A stretch of 64,000 nt of DNA, taken from assembly GCA_943908475.1 (NCBI GenBank), contig CALTTG010000009.1, positions 21,802-85,801 of the forward strand, written 5' to 3'. Both the position numbers and the translations under genes were made by a program. Positions 44,492 through 52,668 of the stretch are shown here, piece after piece (positions within the stretch are counted from its first letter, which is position 1; each line of letters starts with the position of its first letter). The notes beneath the pieces are model-generated. The model did not search any database and was not told where the DNA came from. It worked only from the letters and a program-made list of their open reading frames with translations. Source of the DNA: an uncultured Burkholderiales bacterium. GTDB lineage: Bacteria; Pseudomonadota; Gammaproteobacteria; Burkholderiales; Burkholderiaceae_C.

Positions 44492-46306
44492 ATGAAGATG
44501 TTGAAACCATTCAAGTGGGCATTAGCCGCGACGTTCGTGGCGAGCGTACTTTTGGGTTGTGGCGGTGGCGGCAGTGACGCAGGGTCGTCCAGATTCACCT
44601 CTGCCAACCCGACAACTCCGCCTTCAGGCTCTGCCGTGGTCAGCGCTTTGATTGTCGAAGCCCCAGAAACCGTGCTGAATGGTGGGGATGGCTTGGTGCC
44701 GGTGACGATCACGGCGGTGGACAGCAGCCGGCGAGTCATGGCAGCGGTCCCATTGGAATTCGTGGGTTTGGATGAAACGGTCATCAATACCCAATCAGGA
44801 CAAGCCGTCACGGGTACAGACGGTACTTACAAAACCACGATGCGCGTTCTTGGCAGCAGTCGGGCTAATCGAATTTTGAGCTTGGATGTTCGATCGGGTA
44901 ATGTGTCCGGCAAGCGTTCAGTTCTGGTTACTGGTAGCACCATTTCAGGTTCGAGCACGCAGTCAGAACTGGTCGAAGGGCAGTCGGCGCAAATTGATTT
45001 TGTGCTGCGGGATTCATCCGCTAAACCCATTGTGGGTGCTGACTACGAGATCAAGAACAATGCTGGGGTCGTCGTGGCCTCTGGCAAAACTGGAGGGCCA
45101 AGTGGTGAATTCAGGTATGTTTTCACGCCTGGTGTGAACACGGCTGGGCAGACGATTTCTTTCACTGCATACGCTTCGGGTGTTTCAAGGGTCATTTCCC
45201 TGCCGGTCAGGGCAACAGCGGTTGAGCCCGGACCAGTTTCGCTGGTTGGTATTGAGTTGAATTTGCAAGCCAACCCCATTTCAGTTGGGGTGAATCGCGA
45301 TGGCTCCGAAGACAACCGTGTCACCGTCAAGGCAACTGCGAAGGATGCCAATGGCAACCCGACACCCAATGTGCGCGTGATGTTCAAGCTCGAAGGCGAT
45401 ACCATCAAAGAAGGAAGGTTTGCTCTTGGTGGCGATGTAATTTCTGGCAGCACGATTGCTTACACAAGCAGTTCAGGTGATGTTGAAACCTCTTACATCC
45501 CTGGGCCGACCCCGACATCTACTCAGGCTCTCAGCATCGTCGCCTGTTTCGGATCGACGGTAGCCCAGGCTCAGCAGTGCGCCACCAAGCGGACCCAAAA
45601 TATCACAGTGACGGGTGCAGCTGTTTCGGTTTTCTTGGGCTCTGATGGCTTGGTGGGTAGTGACGACCAGTTATATGTTCGTAATTTTGTCGTTCAAGTG
45701 GTTGACGCATCTGGCAAAGCAATGCCGAACGTTCGGGTTGCTGCAGATCTGAACACTTTGGATTACCGGAAGGGTTTTTACTCGCGCCCCGCTGGCGCAA
45801 CCGATTGGTCAACGACAGTGTCTTCTGTGGTGAACGGTCAGGTGGTCACTCAAGATTTCTACACTGTGTGCAGCAAGGAAGACTTGGATGATGATGACCA
45901 GCTGGATGTTTCAACCGGCGAAGATGTCAACCACAGTGGTTTCCTTGAGCCTCGGCGTGCGGCAGCCTCAATCTCATTTGTTCAGAATGGCAATACGACG
46001 TCAGGCAGTGAATTCACCAACGCCAGCGGTTTGGTGTTCTTGCGGTTGGCCTACCCGAAAAGTGTTGCGACTTGGATGAGCGTGGAGCTGACAGCTACTG
46101 CAATTGTTGCAAATAGCGAAGGGCGTGATGTCAAGAAAGAAGTGCTCAGAGCGTTGATCGACGACATCAAGAACGCCGGTGCGCCAGCTTTTGTCTACAG
46201 CCCATTCGGTTTGATCACGGAACCTCGGGTTTACGGCAAGAGTAAATTCCCGGATGGCACTAACGCTCCGACATCAGAGATTGGCCCCTGTCTCAATCCA
46301 GATTGA
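44492..46306 (+). CDS. Ig-like lipoprotein between pilQ and aroK (unknown function)
   Basis: 604-residue secreted lipoprotein: signal peptide MKMLKPFKWALAATFVASV, lipobox LLGC, then a GGGGSDAGSS linker, so probably anchored to the outer membrane. The mature chain looks like a chain of beta-sandwich modules of the invasin/Big_1 kind (for example LIVEAPETVLNGGDGLVPVT and VTVKATAKDANGNPTPNVRV). Before the last module lies EDLDDDDQLDVSTGEDVNHS plus GFLEP, two calcium-loop-like motifs. Function is not known. Its G+C and codon choice look lower than those of pilQ and aroK, with more AT-ending codons. Start set at the ATG at 44492 (an overlapping TTG at 44471 is possible). It may be a surface adhesin or pilus-linked factor; that is inference from place and fold only. 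Confidence 0.78.
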   Translation: MKMLKPFKWALAATFVASVLLGCGGGGSDAGSSRFTSANPTTPPSGSAVVSALIVEAPETVLNGGDGLVPVTITAVDSSRRVMAAVPLEFVGLDETVINTQSGQAVTGTDGTYKTTMRVLGSSRANRILSLDVRSGNVSGKRSVLVTGSTISGSSTQSELVEGQSAQIDFVLRDSSAKPIVGADYEIKNNAGVVVASGKTGGPSGEFRYVFTPGVNTAGQTISFTAYASGVSRVISLPVRATAVEPGPVSLVGIELNLQANPISVGVNRDGSEDNRVTVKATAKDANGNPTPNVRVMFKLEGDTIKEGRFALGGDVISGSTIAYTSSSGDVETSYIPGPTPTSTQALSIVACFGSTVAQAQQCATKRTQNITVTGAAVSVFLGSDGLVGSDDQLYVRNFVVQVVDASGKAMPNVRVAADLNTLDYRKGFYSRPAGATDWSTTVSSVVNGQVVTQDFYTVCSKEDLDDDDQLDVSTGEDVNHSGFLEPRRAAASISFVQNGNTTSGSEFTNASGLVFLRLAYPKSVATWMSVELTATAIVANSEGRDVKKEVLRALIDDIKNAGAPAFVYSPFGLITEPRVYGKSKFPDGTNAPTSEIGPCLNPD

Positions 46307-46321
46307 CTGTCACTCATCGCC

Positions 46322-46858
46322 ATGATCTCTCTGGTCGGTCTCCCCGGCGGTGGCAAGTCCACCGTCGGGAAACAATTGGCACGAAAGCTCGGTGTTCGCT
46401 TCCTGGATGCGGACACCGTGCTCGAAGAACGGATCGGCATGCCGATCCGTTCCTACTTTGAGCAGCACGGTGAGGCGGCTTTTCGTGATTTGGAAGAACA
46501 GGTCATCGATGAGTTGACCTGCTTGCCTTTGGGCAGTCCTTTTGCGGGTCAGGTGCTGGCCACTGGCGGCGGCGCGGTGTTGCGCCCTGTCAATCGGCAG
46601 CATCTGCGGGATCGCACGACCGCCATCTACCTTCGGTCCACGCCGGAAGAGTTGTATCGGCGCTTGAAGAACGACACCCAACGTCCTTTGCTGCAGGTGG
46701 AAGACCCCCTGGCCAAATTGCGTGAGCTCTATCAAATGCGACATCCGCTGTACGCAGAGACGGCTCACTACACGGTGGACACGGGCAGGCCGTCGGTGTC
46801 GACCTTGGTCAACATGATCTTGATGCAGCTGGATCTGGGCGAAAAAAAGCCCGCCTGA
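46322..46858 (+). CDS. aroK: Shikimate kinase
   Basis: 178-residue kinase that phosphorylates shikimate on the way to chorismate. Walker A is GLPGGGKSTVGKQLA; the shikimate-binding Asp is in LDADTVLEER, FRDLEEQVIDEL carries the conserved Arg/Glu, and ATGGGAVLRPVNRQHL is the glycine-rich substrate loop. The lid region is RPLLQVEDPLAKLRELY. Usually aroB follows pilQ-aroK; here it does not, and the gene ends in a terminator whose stem overlaps its own stop codon. Confidence 0.95.
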   Translation: MISLVGLPGGGKSTVGKQLARKLGVRFLDADTVLEERIGMPIRSYFEQHGEAAFRDLEEQVIDELTCLPLGSPFAGQVLATGGGAVLRPVNRQHLRDRTTAIYLRSTPEELYRRLKNDTQRPLLQVEDPLAKLRELYQMRHPLYAETAHYTVDTGRPSVSTLVNMILMQLDLGEKKPA

Positions 46859-46873
46859 TCAGGCGGGCTTTTT
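46842..46873. terminator. Bidirectional terminator between aroK and valS
   Basis: GCCCGCCTGATCAGGCGGGC is flanked by an A run on the left and a T run on the right, giving a long near-perfect stem that works on both strands. The aroK stop codon (46856-46858) lies within the stem. Confidence 0.88.
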
Positions 46874-46903
46874 GAGCTCGGCCGGGTAGGCCGAGCCCAC
46901 GCA

Positions 46904-49750
46904 TCAGCCCAGTCGGCTGAGTTGTTCTTGCACGCGGGCCAGGGTGGCACCGAAATCGGCCACACGGGCCTTCTCTTGCTCGACCACCGCCGCAGGGGCA
47001 CGGGCCACGAAGCTTTCGTTGCCCAGTTTGGCCTGCGCCTTGGCAATTTCGCCTTCCAGGCGGGCCACTTCCTTGGTCAGGCGGGCCTTTTCGGCTTCCA
47101 CGTCGATCTCGACATGCAGGGCCAGGCGGGCTTCGCCTTGCACGGCCACGGGGGCCATGGTGGTGGCTTGGGCGAAGGCGGCGTCGTCGAGCAGCTTGAC
47201 CTCGCTGAGCTTGGCCAGTGCCTTGATCACCGGGGCGGCTTGCTCGATGAAGGCGGCATCGCCGGTGGTGAGCAGGGGCACGCGCTCGGCGGGCGACAGG
47301 CTCATTTCGCTGCGCAGGTTGCGGGCGGTGCCCACCACGGCCTTGAGCTTGGCCACCCAGGCGTCTGATTCGGCGCACACGCGGCCCAGGTCAGCCTGCG
47401 GGTAAGCGGCCAGCACCAGGGTGTCGTCGCTGCCTTCGGCCTTGCGGCCGGCCACGGGGGCCACCACCTGCCACAGCTCTTCAGTGATGAAGGGCGTGAT
47501 GGGGTGCAGCAGGCGCAGCACGGTTTCCAGCACACGGATCAGGGTGCGGCGGGTGGCGCGGGCGGCGGCTTCGTTGCCCGAATCCTTGGCGGCGTTCAGC
47601 TGGGCCTTGGCGATCTCGATGTACCAGTCGCAGTATTCGTCCCACACGAACTGGTAGATGGCGTTGGCCACGTTGTCGAGGCGGAACTCGGCAAAGCCTT
47701 GTTCGACCGCGGCTTCCACGCGCTGCAGTTCGGACACGATCCACTTGTCGGCCGGGCTGAACTGCAGGTAGCCACCGGCGGCGCACACGCCCGGCTCATG
47801 CGTCTTCAGGCCGCAATCCTGGCCTTCGGTGTTCATGAGCACGAACTTGGTGGCGTTCCAGAGCTTGTTGCAGAAGTTGCGGTAGCCCTCGCAGCGCTTG
47901 GAGTCGAAGTTCACGGCGCGGCCCAGGCTGGCCAGGGCCGCGAAGGTGAAGCGCAGCGCATCGGCGCCGTAGCCAGGGATGCCGTCCGGGAACTCCTTCT
48001 CGGTGGCCTTGCGCACCTTGGGTGCGGTCTCGGGCTTGCGCAGGCCGGTGGTGCGCTTGTCGAGCAGGGGGCCCAGTTCGATGCCGTCGATCAGGTCGAC
48101 CGGGTCGAGCACATTGCCTTCCGACTTCGACATCTTGTTGCCCTGGGCATCGCGCACCAGGCCGTGGATGTAGACGTGCTTGAAAGGCACCTTGCCGGTG
48201 AAGTGCTTGGTCATCATGATCATCCGGGCGACCCAGAAGAAGATGATGTCGTAGCCGGTGACCAGCACCGACGAGGGCAGGAACAGGTCCATTTCCTTCG
48301 TCTGCTCAGGCCAGCCCAGGGTGGAGAAGGGCACCAGGGCGGACGAGTACCAGGTGTCCAGCACGTCTTCGTCGCGGGTCAGGTCGCCCGTGTAGCCGGC
48401 GGCGGTGGCCTTGGCGCGGGCCTCGTCTTCCGAGCGGGCCACGAACACTTCGCCATTGCTGCCGTACCAGGCCGGGATCTGATGGCCCCACCACAGCTGG
48501 CGGCTGATGCACCAGTCCTGGATGTTCTTCATCCACTGGTTGTAGGTGTTGACCCAGTTCTCGGGCACGAACTTCACATCGCCCGATTCCACGGCCTCGA
48601 TGGCCTGCTCGGCGATGCTCTTGCCGGCTGCACCGGGCTTGGTCATGGCCACGAACCACTGGTCGGTCAGCATGGGCTCGATCACCTGGCCGGTGCGGGC
48701 GCAGCGCGGCACCATCAGCTTGTGCTTCTTGACCTCGACCAGCTGGCCGTCGGCTTCGAGCTGGGCCACGATCTTCTTGCGGGCCACGAAGCGGTCCAGG
48801 CCCACGTACTCGGCCGGGATGTCGGTGGCTTCATGGGCGCTGACCTTGGCTTCCAGGTCGAAGATGGTCAGCATGGGCAGCTTGTGGCGCAGTCCGACCT
48901 GGTAGTCGTTCGTGTCGTGGGCGGGGGTGACCTTCACCACGCCGGTGCCGAACTCTTTGTCGACGTATTCGTCGGCGATCACGGGCACGAGGCGGCCGGT
49001 GATGGGCAGCTTGACCTGCTGGCCAATCAGGTGGGCGTAACGTTCATCCTCCGGGTGCACCATCACGGCCGTGTCACCCAGCAGGGTTTCCGGGCGGGTG
49101 GTGGCCACGACCAGGTTGTCGGTGCTGCCGTTGACCGCATAGCGGATGTGCCACATCGAGCCGTCTTCTTCCTCGCTTTCGACTTCGAGGTCAGAGACGG
49201 CCGATTTCAGGATCGGGTCCCAGCTCACCAGGCGCTTGCCGCGGTAGATCAGGCCTTCTTCGTGCAGCTTGACGAAGGTTTCCGTGACCACCTTGGACAG
49301 CTTGTCGTCCATGGTGAAGTATTCGTGTTCCCACGAAACCGAATCGCCCATGCGGCGCATCTGCTGGGTGATGGTCGAGCCGCTTTGCTCTTTCCATTCC
49401 CAGATCTTGGCCACGAAGTTTTTGCGGCCCAGGTCATGACGGCTCTGGCCCTTTTCCTGCAGCTGGCGTTCCACCACGATCTGGGTGGCAATGCCGGCGT
49501 GGTCGGTGCCGGGCACCCACAGCGTGTTGTGGCCCTTCATGCGGTGGTAACGCGTCAACGAGTCCATGATGGTCTGATTGAAGGCGTGGCCCATGTGCAG
49601 CGTGCCGGTCACGTTGGGGGGCGGCAGCTGGATGCAGAACGAGGGCTTGGACGCGTCGAGCGTGGGCTTGTACAGGCCGCGCTGCTCCCATTGGGGGCCG
49701 TATTTGGCTTCAATGGGGCCGGGTTCGAAGGATTTGGCGAGTTCGGTCAT
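46904..49750 (-). CDS. valS: Valyl-tRNA synthetase
   Basis: 948-residue class I synthetase that charges tRNA-Val. The HIGH motif is HMGHAFNQTIMDS in the first 60 residues and the KMSKS loop is GNKMSKSEGNVLDP; the CP1 editing domain lies between, and a C-terminal coiled coil (EKARLTKEVARLEGEIAKAQ) closes the protein. The family-typical tail is present and the length is normal. Convergent with aroK through a shared terminator; it is read divergently from the universal stress gene across a 138-base gap. Confidence 0.97.
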   Translation of the reverse strand: MTELAKSFEPGPIEAKYGPQWEQRGLYKPTLDASKPSFCIQLPPPNVTGTLHMGHAFNQTIMDSLTRYHRMKGHNTLWVPGTDHAGIATQIVVERQLQEKGQSRHDLGRKNFVAKIWEWKEQSGSTITQQMRRMGDSVSWEHEYFTMDDKLSKVVTETFVKLHEEGLIYRGKRLVSWDPILKSAVSDLEVESEEEDGSMWHIRYAVNGSTDNLVVATTRPETLLGDTAVMVHPEDERYAHLIGQQVKLPITGRLVPVIADEYVDKEFGTGVVKVTPAHDTNDYQVGLRHKLPMLTIFDLEAKVSAHEATDIPAEYVGLDRFVARKKIVAQLEADGQLVEVKKHKLMVPRCARTGQVIEPMLTDQWFVAMTKPGAAGKSIAEQAIEAVESGDVKFVPENWVNTYNQWMKNIQDWCISRQLWWGHQIPAWYGSNGEVFVARSEDEARAKATAAGYTGDLTRDEDVLDTWYSSALVPFSTLGWPEQTKEMDLFLPSSVLVTGYDIIFFWVARMIMMTKHFTGKVPFKHVYIHGLVRDAQGNKMSKSEGNVLDPVDLIDGIELGPLLDKRTTGLRKPETAPKVRKATEKEFPDGIPGYGADALRFTFAALASLGRAVNFDSKRCEGYRNFCNKLWNATKFVLMNTEGQDCGLKTHEPGVCAAGGYLQFSPADKWIVSELQRVEAAVEQGFAEFRLDNVANAIYQFVWDEYCDWYIEIAKAQLNAAKDSGNEAAARATRRTLIRVLETVLRLLHPITPFITEELWQVVAPVAGRKAEGSDDTLVLAAYPQADLGRVCAESDAWVAKLKAVVGTARNLRSEMSLSPAERVPLLTTGDAAFIEQAAPVIKALAKLSEVKLLDDAAFAQATTMAPVAVQGEARLALHVEIDVEAEKARLTKEVARLEGEIAKAQAKLGNESFVARAPAAVVEQEKARVADFGATLARVQEQLSRLG

Positions 49751-49888
49751 CCCTCGATTTTAGGTGGTCCCAGTGCTGCCGACCCCGAGGGATGTGGGCT
49801 TTCTTTGATCCGACGGGGTGGCGCCGAGCGCGGCATCGGCCTAGGATGAATTCGTGCCTGCCGTGGGTGGGCGAGCAAGGAGGCTCTC

Positions 49889-50335
49889 ATGTACGAACAT
49901 TTGCTGGTGCCCATCGATGGGAGTGAGCTCTCGAACAAGGCCGTGGCCCACAGTTTGGGCTTGGCCAAGATGTTGGGGGCTCGGATCACGGGGTTCACCG
50001 TCGAGTTGCCCATGCCCTTGTTGATGGGGGACCCTGGCGCCGTGGCGTTCTCCGCAGAGATGATTCAAGAACATCGCGTGAAAAGTGAGGCCCATGCCCG
50101 AACGCTGTTGCGTCAGTTCGGCTTGAAGGCTCAAGAGGCAGGCGTTCCGTTTGATGGCCAGTTCATGATGACCGACGAGGTGGCCGACTCCATCGTGGAC
50201 ATGGCTCGGCGTTTGGAGTGCGACCTGATCGTGATGGCCACGCACGGGCGACACGGTTTGGACGCCCTGATCAACGGCTCACTCACCAAAAGTGTGTTGT
50301 CGCACAGCCAGATTCCCCTGTTGGTGGTGCACTGA
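49889..50335 (+). CDS. Universal stress protein (UspA family)
   Basis: 148-residue Usp-fold protein. It opens with MYEHLLVPIDGSELSNKAVA, the usual first strand and loop, and ends in ATHGRHGLDALINGSLTKSV, which holds the G-x2-G-x9-GS nucleotide-binding motif. By family it is an ATP-binding stress protein with a supportive role; the trigger here is unknown. AGGAGG lies 5 bases before the ATG. It is alone on its strand; the M48 peptidase gene converges on it after 19 bases. Confidence 0.9.
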   Translation: MYEHLLVPIDGSELSNKAVAHSLGLAKMLGARITGFTVELPMPLLMGDPGAVAFSAEMIQEHRVKSEAHARTLLRQFGLKAQEAGVPFDGQFMMTDEVADSIVDMARRLECDLIVMATHGRHGLDALINGSLTKSVLSHSQIPLLVVH

Positions 50336-50354
50336 ACCCAGGGCGGGGGCGGCC

Positions 50355-51422
50355 TCAGCCCTCGAGGAAGCGGGCCATTCGTTCGGCGTCACTGGGGTGG
50401 CTGCTGAACGAAATGCCGGGCACCGTGCCGTCGTGCGAGGGCTCGGCGTCGGCGGGGCCCTGAGCCTGCCGGAGTTGTTCGAACAAGGTCACCATGACCC
50501 GAGGTGGGATGCCGTTGGCCTTGAGCACCGCAATGGCGGTTTCGTCGGCCTCACGCTCCATGTCGCGTGAATAACCCAGTTGCCCCAGGAGGGCTGGCAG
50601 GGCCACAGCGACCTGGCTGAAGTCACCCAAGGCGGCGGAGGCCATGGCGCTCAGGGCGCCAGTTTGGAGCAACAGGCGCATGGTGTGCCGGTGTTGAACA
50701 TGTCCCCACTCGTGTGCCAAGACGCCGAGCAGCACGGCGTCTTGGCCCGGCAACAAGTCGATGAGCTCGTCGGTGAGCACGATGGTTCCATCGGGAAACG
50801 CCAGGGCATTGGGCCCGATGCGAGAGCGTTTGAACACCAGCTTGACGGGGGCATGTGACCGTTCGGGGGGCCATGCGCCTCGGGCCTGGGTGCGTTCGAT
50901 CAGGCGTTGGAAAGCCAGTTGGAGCTGGCGTTGTCGGGCCGGCGGCACTCGACTGGCCTGAAAGAGTTGAGGGCCGATCGAGTCCAGTGCCGATTCGCCA
51001 ATGCGTTGGTCCACGCTGCGCGGGGTGACGTTCAGAACGGCTTGTGCGCCCCAAGGCAGGCCCCACTGGTACAGCCCAGCCAGCAGAAGACTCAGCCCCA
51101 CCAGAGACAAGAGCGTGGCGCGCCAGCTCAGCTGTGCTTTGACGACCCAGGACCCATGGTCACCTTGCGAGGCACGCCAGCGGTCCCATTCGGGGGTGGA
51201 CAAGGCATGCACGCTGGCCCCATCAGGCAGCTGGGCGATGCGCGCGCCATGGCGCGTGCGCTCTGGCCACTGAACGTGTCGAACCGGGTAACGGGTCAGC
51301 ACCTGCCCATCGGTGGCTGCGCGCACGATGAGGGTGTCGTGCGCTTGCTGAAGCACCACCCGATGGGGTTTGGCGCTCCGGCCGTCGAAGAAATGAGCTT
51401 GGACGCTGGCGTCTGGGGACAT
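50355..51422 (-). CDS. M48-family zinc metallopeptidase, membrane-anchored
   Basis: 355-residue peptidase. The zinc site is HEWGH in VLAHEWGHVQHRHTMRLL with the third ligand Glu in SRDMEREADETAIAVL, the M48 (HtpX/Oma1-like) pattern. A soluble N-terminal domain of about 120 residues and one membrane helix (LLSLVGLSLLLAGLYQWGLP) precede it, so the catalytic domain may face the periplasm. I start at the ATG at 51422 just after the stop of the upstream DUF898 gene. Likely role: quality control of membrane or exported proteins, by family. It pairs with the DUF898 gene in one transcript. Confidence 0.86.
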   Translation of the reverse strand: MSPDASVQAHFFDGRSAKPHRVVLQQAHDTLIVRAATDGQVLTRYPVRHVQWPERTRHGARIAQLPDGASVHALSTPEWDRWRASQGDHGSWVVKAQLSWRATLLSLVGLSLLLAGLYQWGLPWGAQAVLNVTPRSVDQRIGESALDSIGPQLFQASRVPPARQRQLQLAFQRLIERTQARGAWPPERSHAPVKLVFKRSRIGPNALAFPDGTIVLTDELIDLLPGQDAVLLGVLAHEWGHVQHRHTMRLLLQTGALSAMASAALGDFSQVAVALPALLGQLGYSRDMEREADETAIAVLKANGIPPRVMVTLFEQLRQAQGPADAEPSHDGTVPGISFSSHPSDAERMARFLEG

Positions 51423-51433
51423 GGTCGCAGGCC

Positions 51434-52612
51434 TCACAGGCCAAGGTCGATGCCTGCAATGTCCAAGGCGGCGTCGCCCACTCCCGCTTGTCCGGCCCGC
51501 TGCAGGCGGGCGGTGAGTGTGTCGGGGTCGACCCGCACGTGGACGCTGATGGCCTGGACCTTCAGCCGAGTCAGCGCAATTTGTGCAAACGGCCAGTACA
51601 GGCCCAGTGTGAGAAGGGTCAGCGCCCAGTTGAGCACGGTCTGTTTGAACAGCGCGGTGAAAGCGAGCTTGCTCTTGAAACGAACCAGGCGGCTGCCGGT
51701 GTTGCTCCACAAGAGGTTTTGCATCTGCGATTGAAAGTAGGGCAGGGGCACGAACTGCATGAGCACGACCAGGATCACCAGGAGGGGCAGCAATCGGGCC
51801 ACGGCCTTCGCGCCTTCCGCGGGGGAGCCACCTCCCCCCAAGCCACTCAGGAGGCTGCCGCCGATCAGCAGGGCCATCAAGGTCAGGCCACCGAACAGCA
51901 CCAGTGCGGCCACGCCGCCCGTTTTCATGAAGACTTTCAGCACGTCCGGGAAGCTGGCGCGAAGCGAGGTTTGCAGCTGGGCAAATGCGTAGTGATCGTG
52001 CTGGTAACGCTTGAAGCTGTAGTACATGTAGGGCAGCACGCCATAAATGCCCAGCAGCGCCAACCCGCCCAAGACCCGGGTCAAGGTTTCAGGGATGGCC
52101 AGCAGGACACCGCCCAGCACCCCCAGCCCTACCATGGCCGCGAAGGGTTTGCCAAACACGAGGTAAGCATCTTTGAGGCTGCCTTTGAACTCAAAACGCA
52201 GCCCCCGCCAACTGGTGTTGGCCAAGCGGAATTGGAGCGAGGCCCGCATCAGCGCTGGCCACAAGGCTGCCAGGGCCAGGCTGGCCACGCTGCCGGCCAG
52301 TTCGGACACCTTGCCCGCTCCGCTGTAGACGATGAAAAACACCACCATCAACAAGAAGCCTTTGAGCATTTGCCGGGGATTGCCGTGGAAGTCCAGGGCG
52401 TGTCCGGCGACCCGGGTGTTGCTGTAGAAGTATTTGAGTTTGCGCACGCGGGCCCAGGGGTAGTAGAGCCCTGCGGTGAGCACCATCAGCAACAGGTTGA
52501 CGATCCAGATGCGGAAGTACTCGCTGCCCGACCCGGTGAATTCGAGCTGATAGCGGTCGACGGCGACGCGGGGCAGGCCAATGGACTCCTGCAAGGGCAT
52601 GGGCTGGGTCAT
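51434..52612 (-). CDS. DUF898 (YjgN-type) multi-pass membrane protein
   Basis: 392-residue inner-membrane protein of the YjgN/DUF898 family. The repeated motif of the family is visible: LEFTGSGSEYFRIWIVNLLL with LYYPWARVRKLKYFYSNTRV early, FKRYQHDHYAFAQ in the middle, and a late repeat NWALTLLTLGLYWPFAQIAL, giving at least six membrane helices. No enzymatic motif is evident and the function is unknown. It begins at the ATG at 52612 and is followed after 11 bases by the M48 peptidase, so the two may work together, for example as a membrane protease and its partner. Confidence 0.82.
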   Translation of the reverse strand: MTQPMPLQESIGLPRVAVDRYQLEFTGSGSEYFRIWIVNLLLMVLTAGLYYPWARVRKLKYFYSNTRVAGHALDFHGNPRQMLKGFLLMVVFFIVYSGAGKVSELAGSVASLALAALWPALMRASLQFRLANTSWRGLRFEFKGSLKDAYLVFGKPFAAMVGLGVLGGVLLAIPETLTRVLGGLALLGIYGVLPYMYYSFKRYQHDHYAFAQLQTSLRASFPDVLKVFMKTGGVAALVLFGGLTLMALLIGGSLLSGLGGGGSPAEGAKAVARLLPLLVILVVLMQFVPLPYFQSQMQNLLWSNTGSRLVRFKSKLAFTALFKQTVLNWALTLLTLGLYWPFAQIALTRLKVQAISVHVRVDPDTLTARLQRAGQAGVGDAALDIAGIDLGL

Positions 52613-52668
52613 GCGTGTCTCTCTCCCTGGGGGCGGCGCGCTGTGCACAAGGCGCCTACAATTTTTGG

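Noticed and set aside
42291..44510. A 739-codon minus-strand frame opposite pilQ.
   Set aside because: PilQ is well supported and coupled to pilP; the antisense frame has no motif or ribosome site.
47504..49849. A 781-codon plus-strand frame opposite valS.
   Set aside because: ValS motifs lie on the other strand over the full length; the antisense product is a low-complexity shadow.
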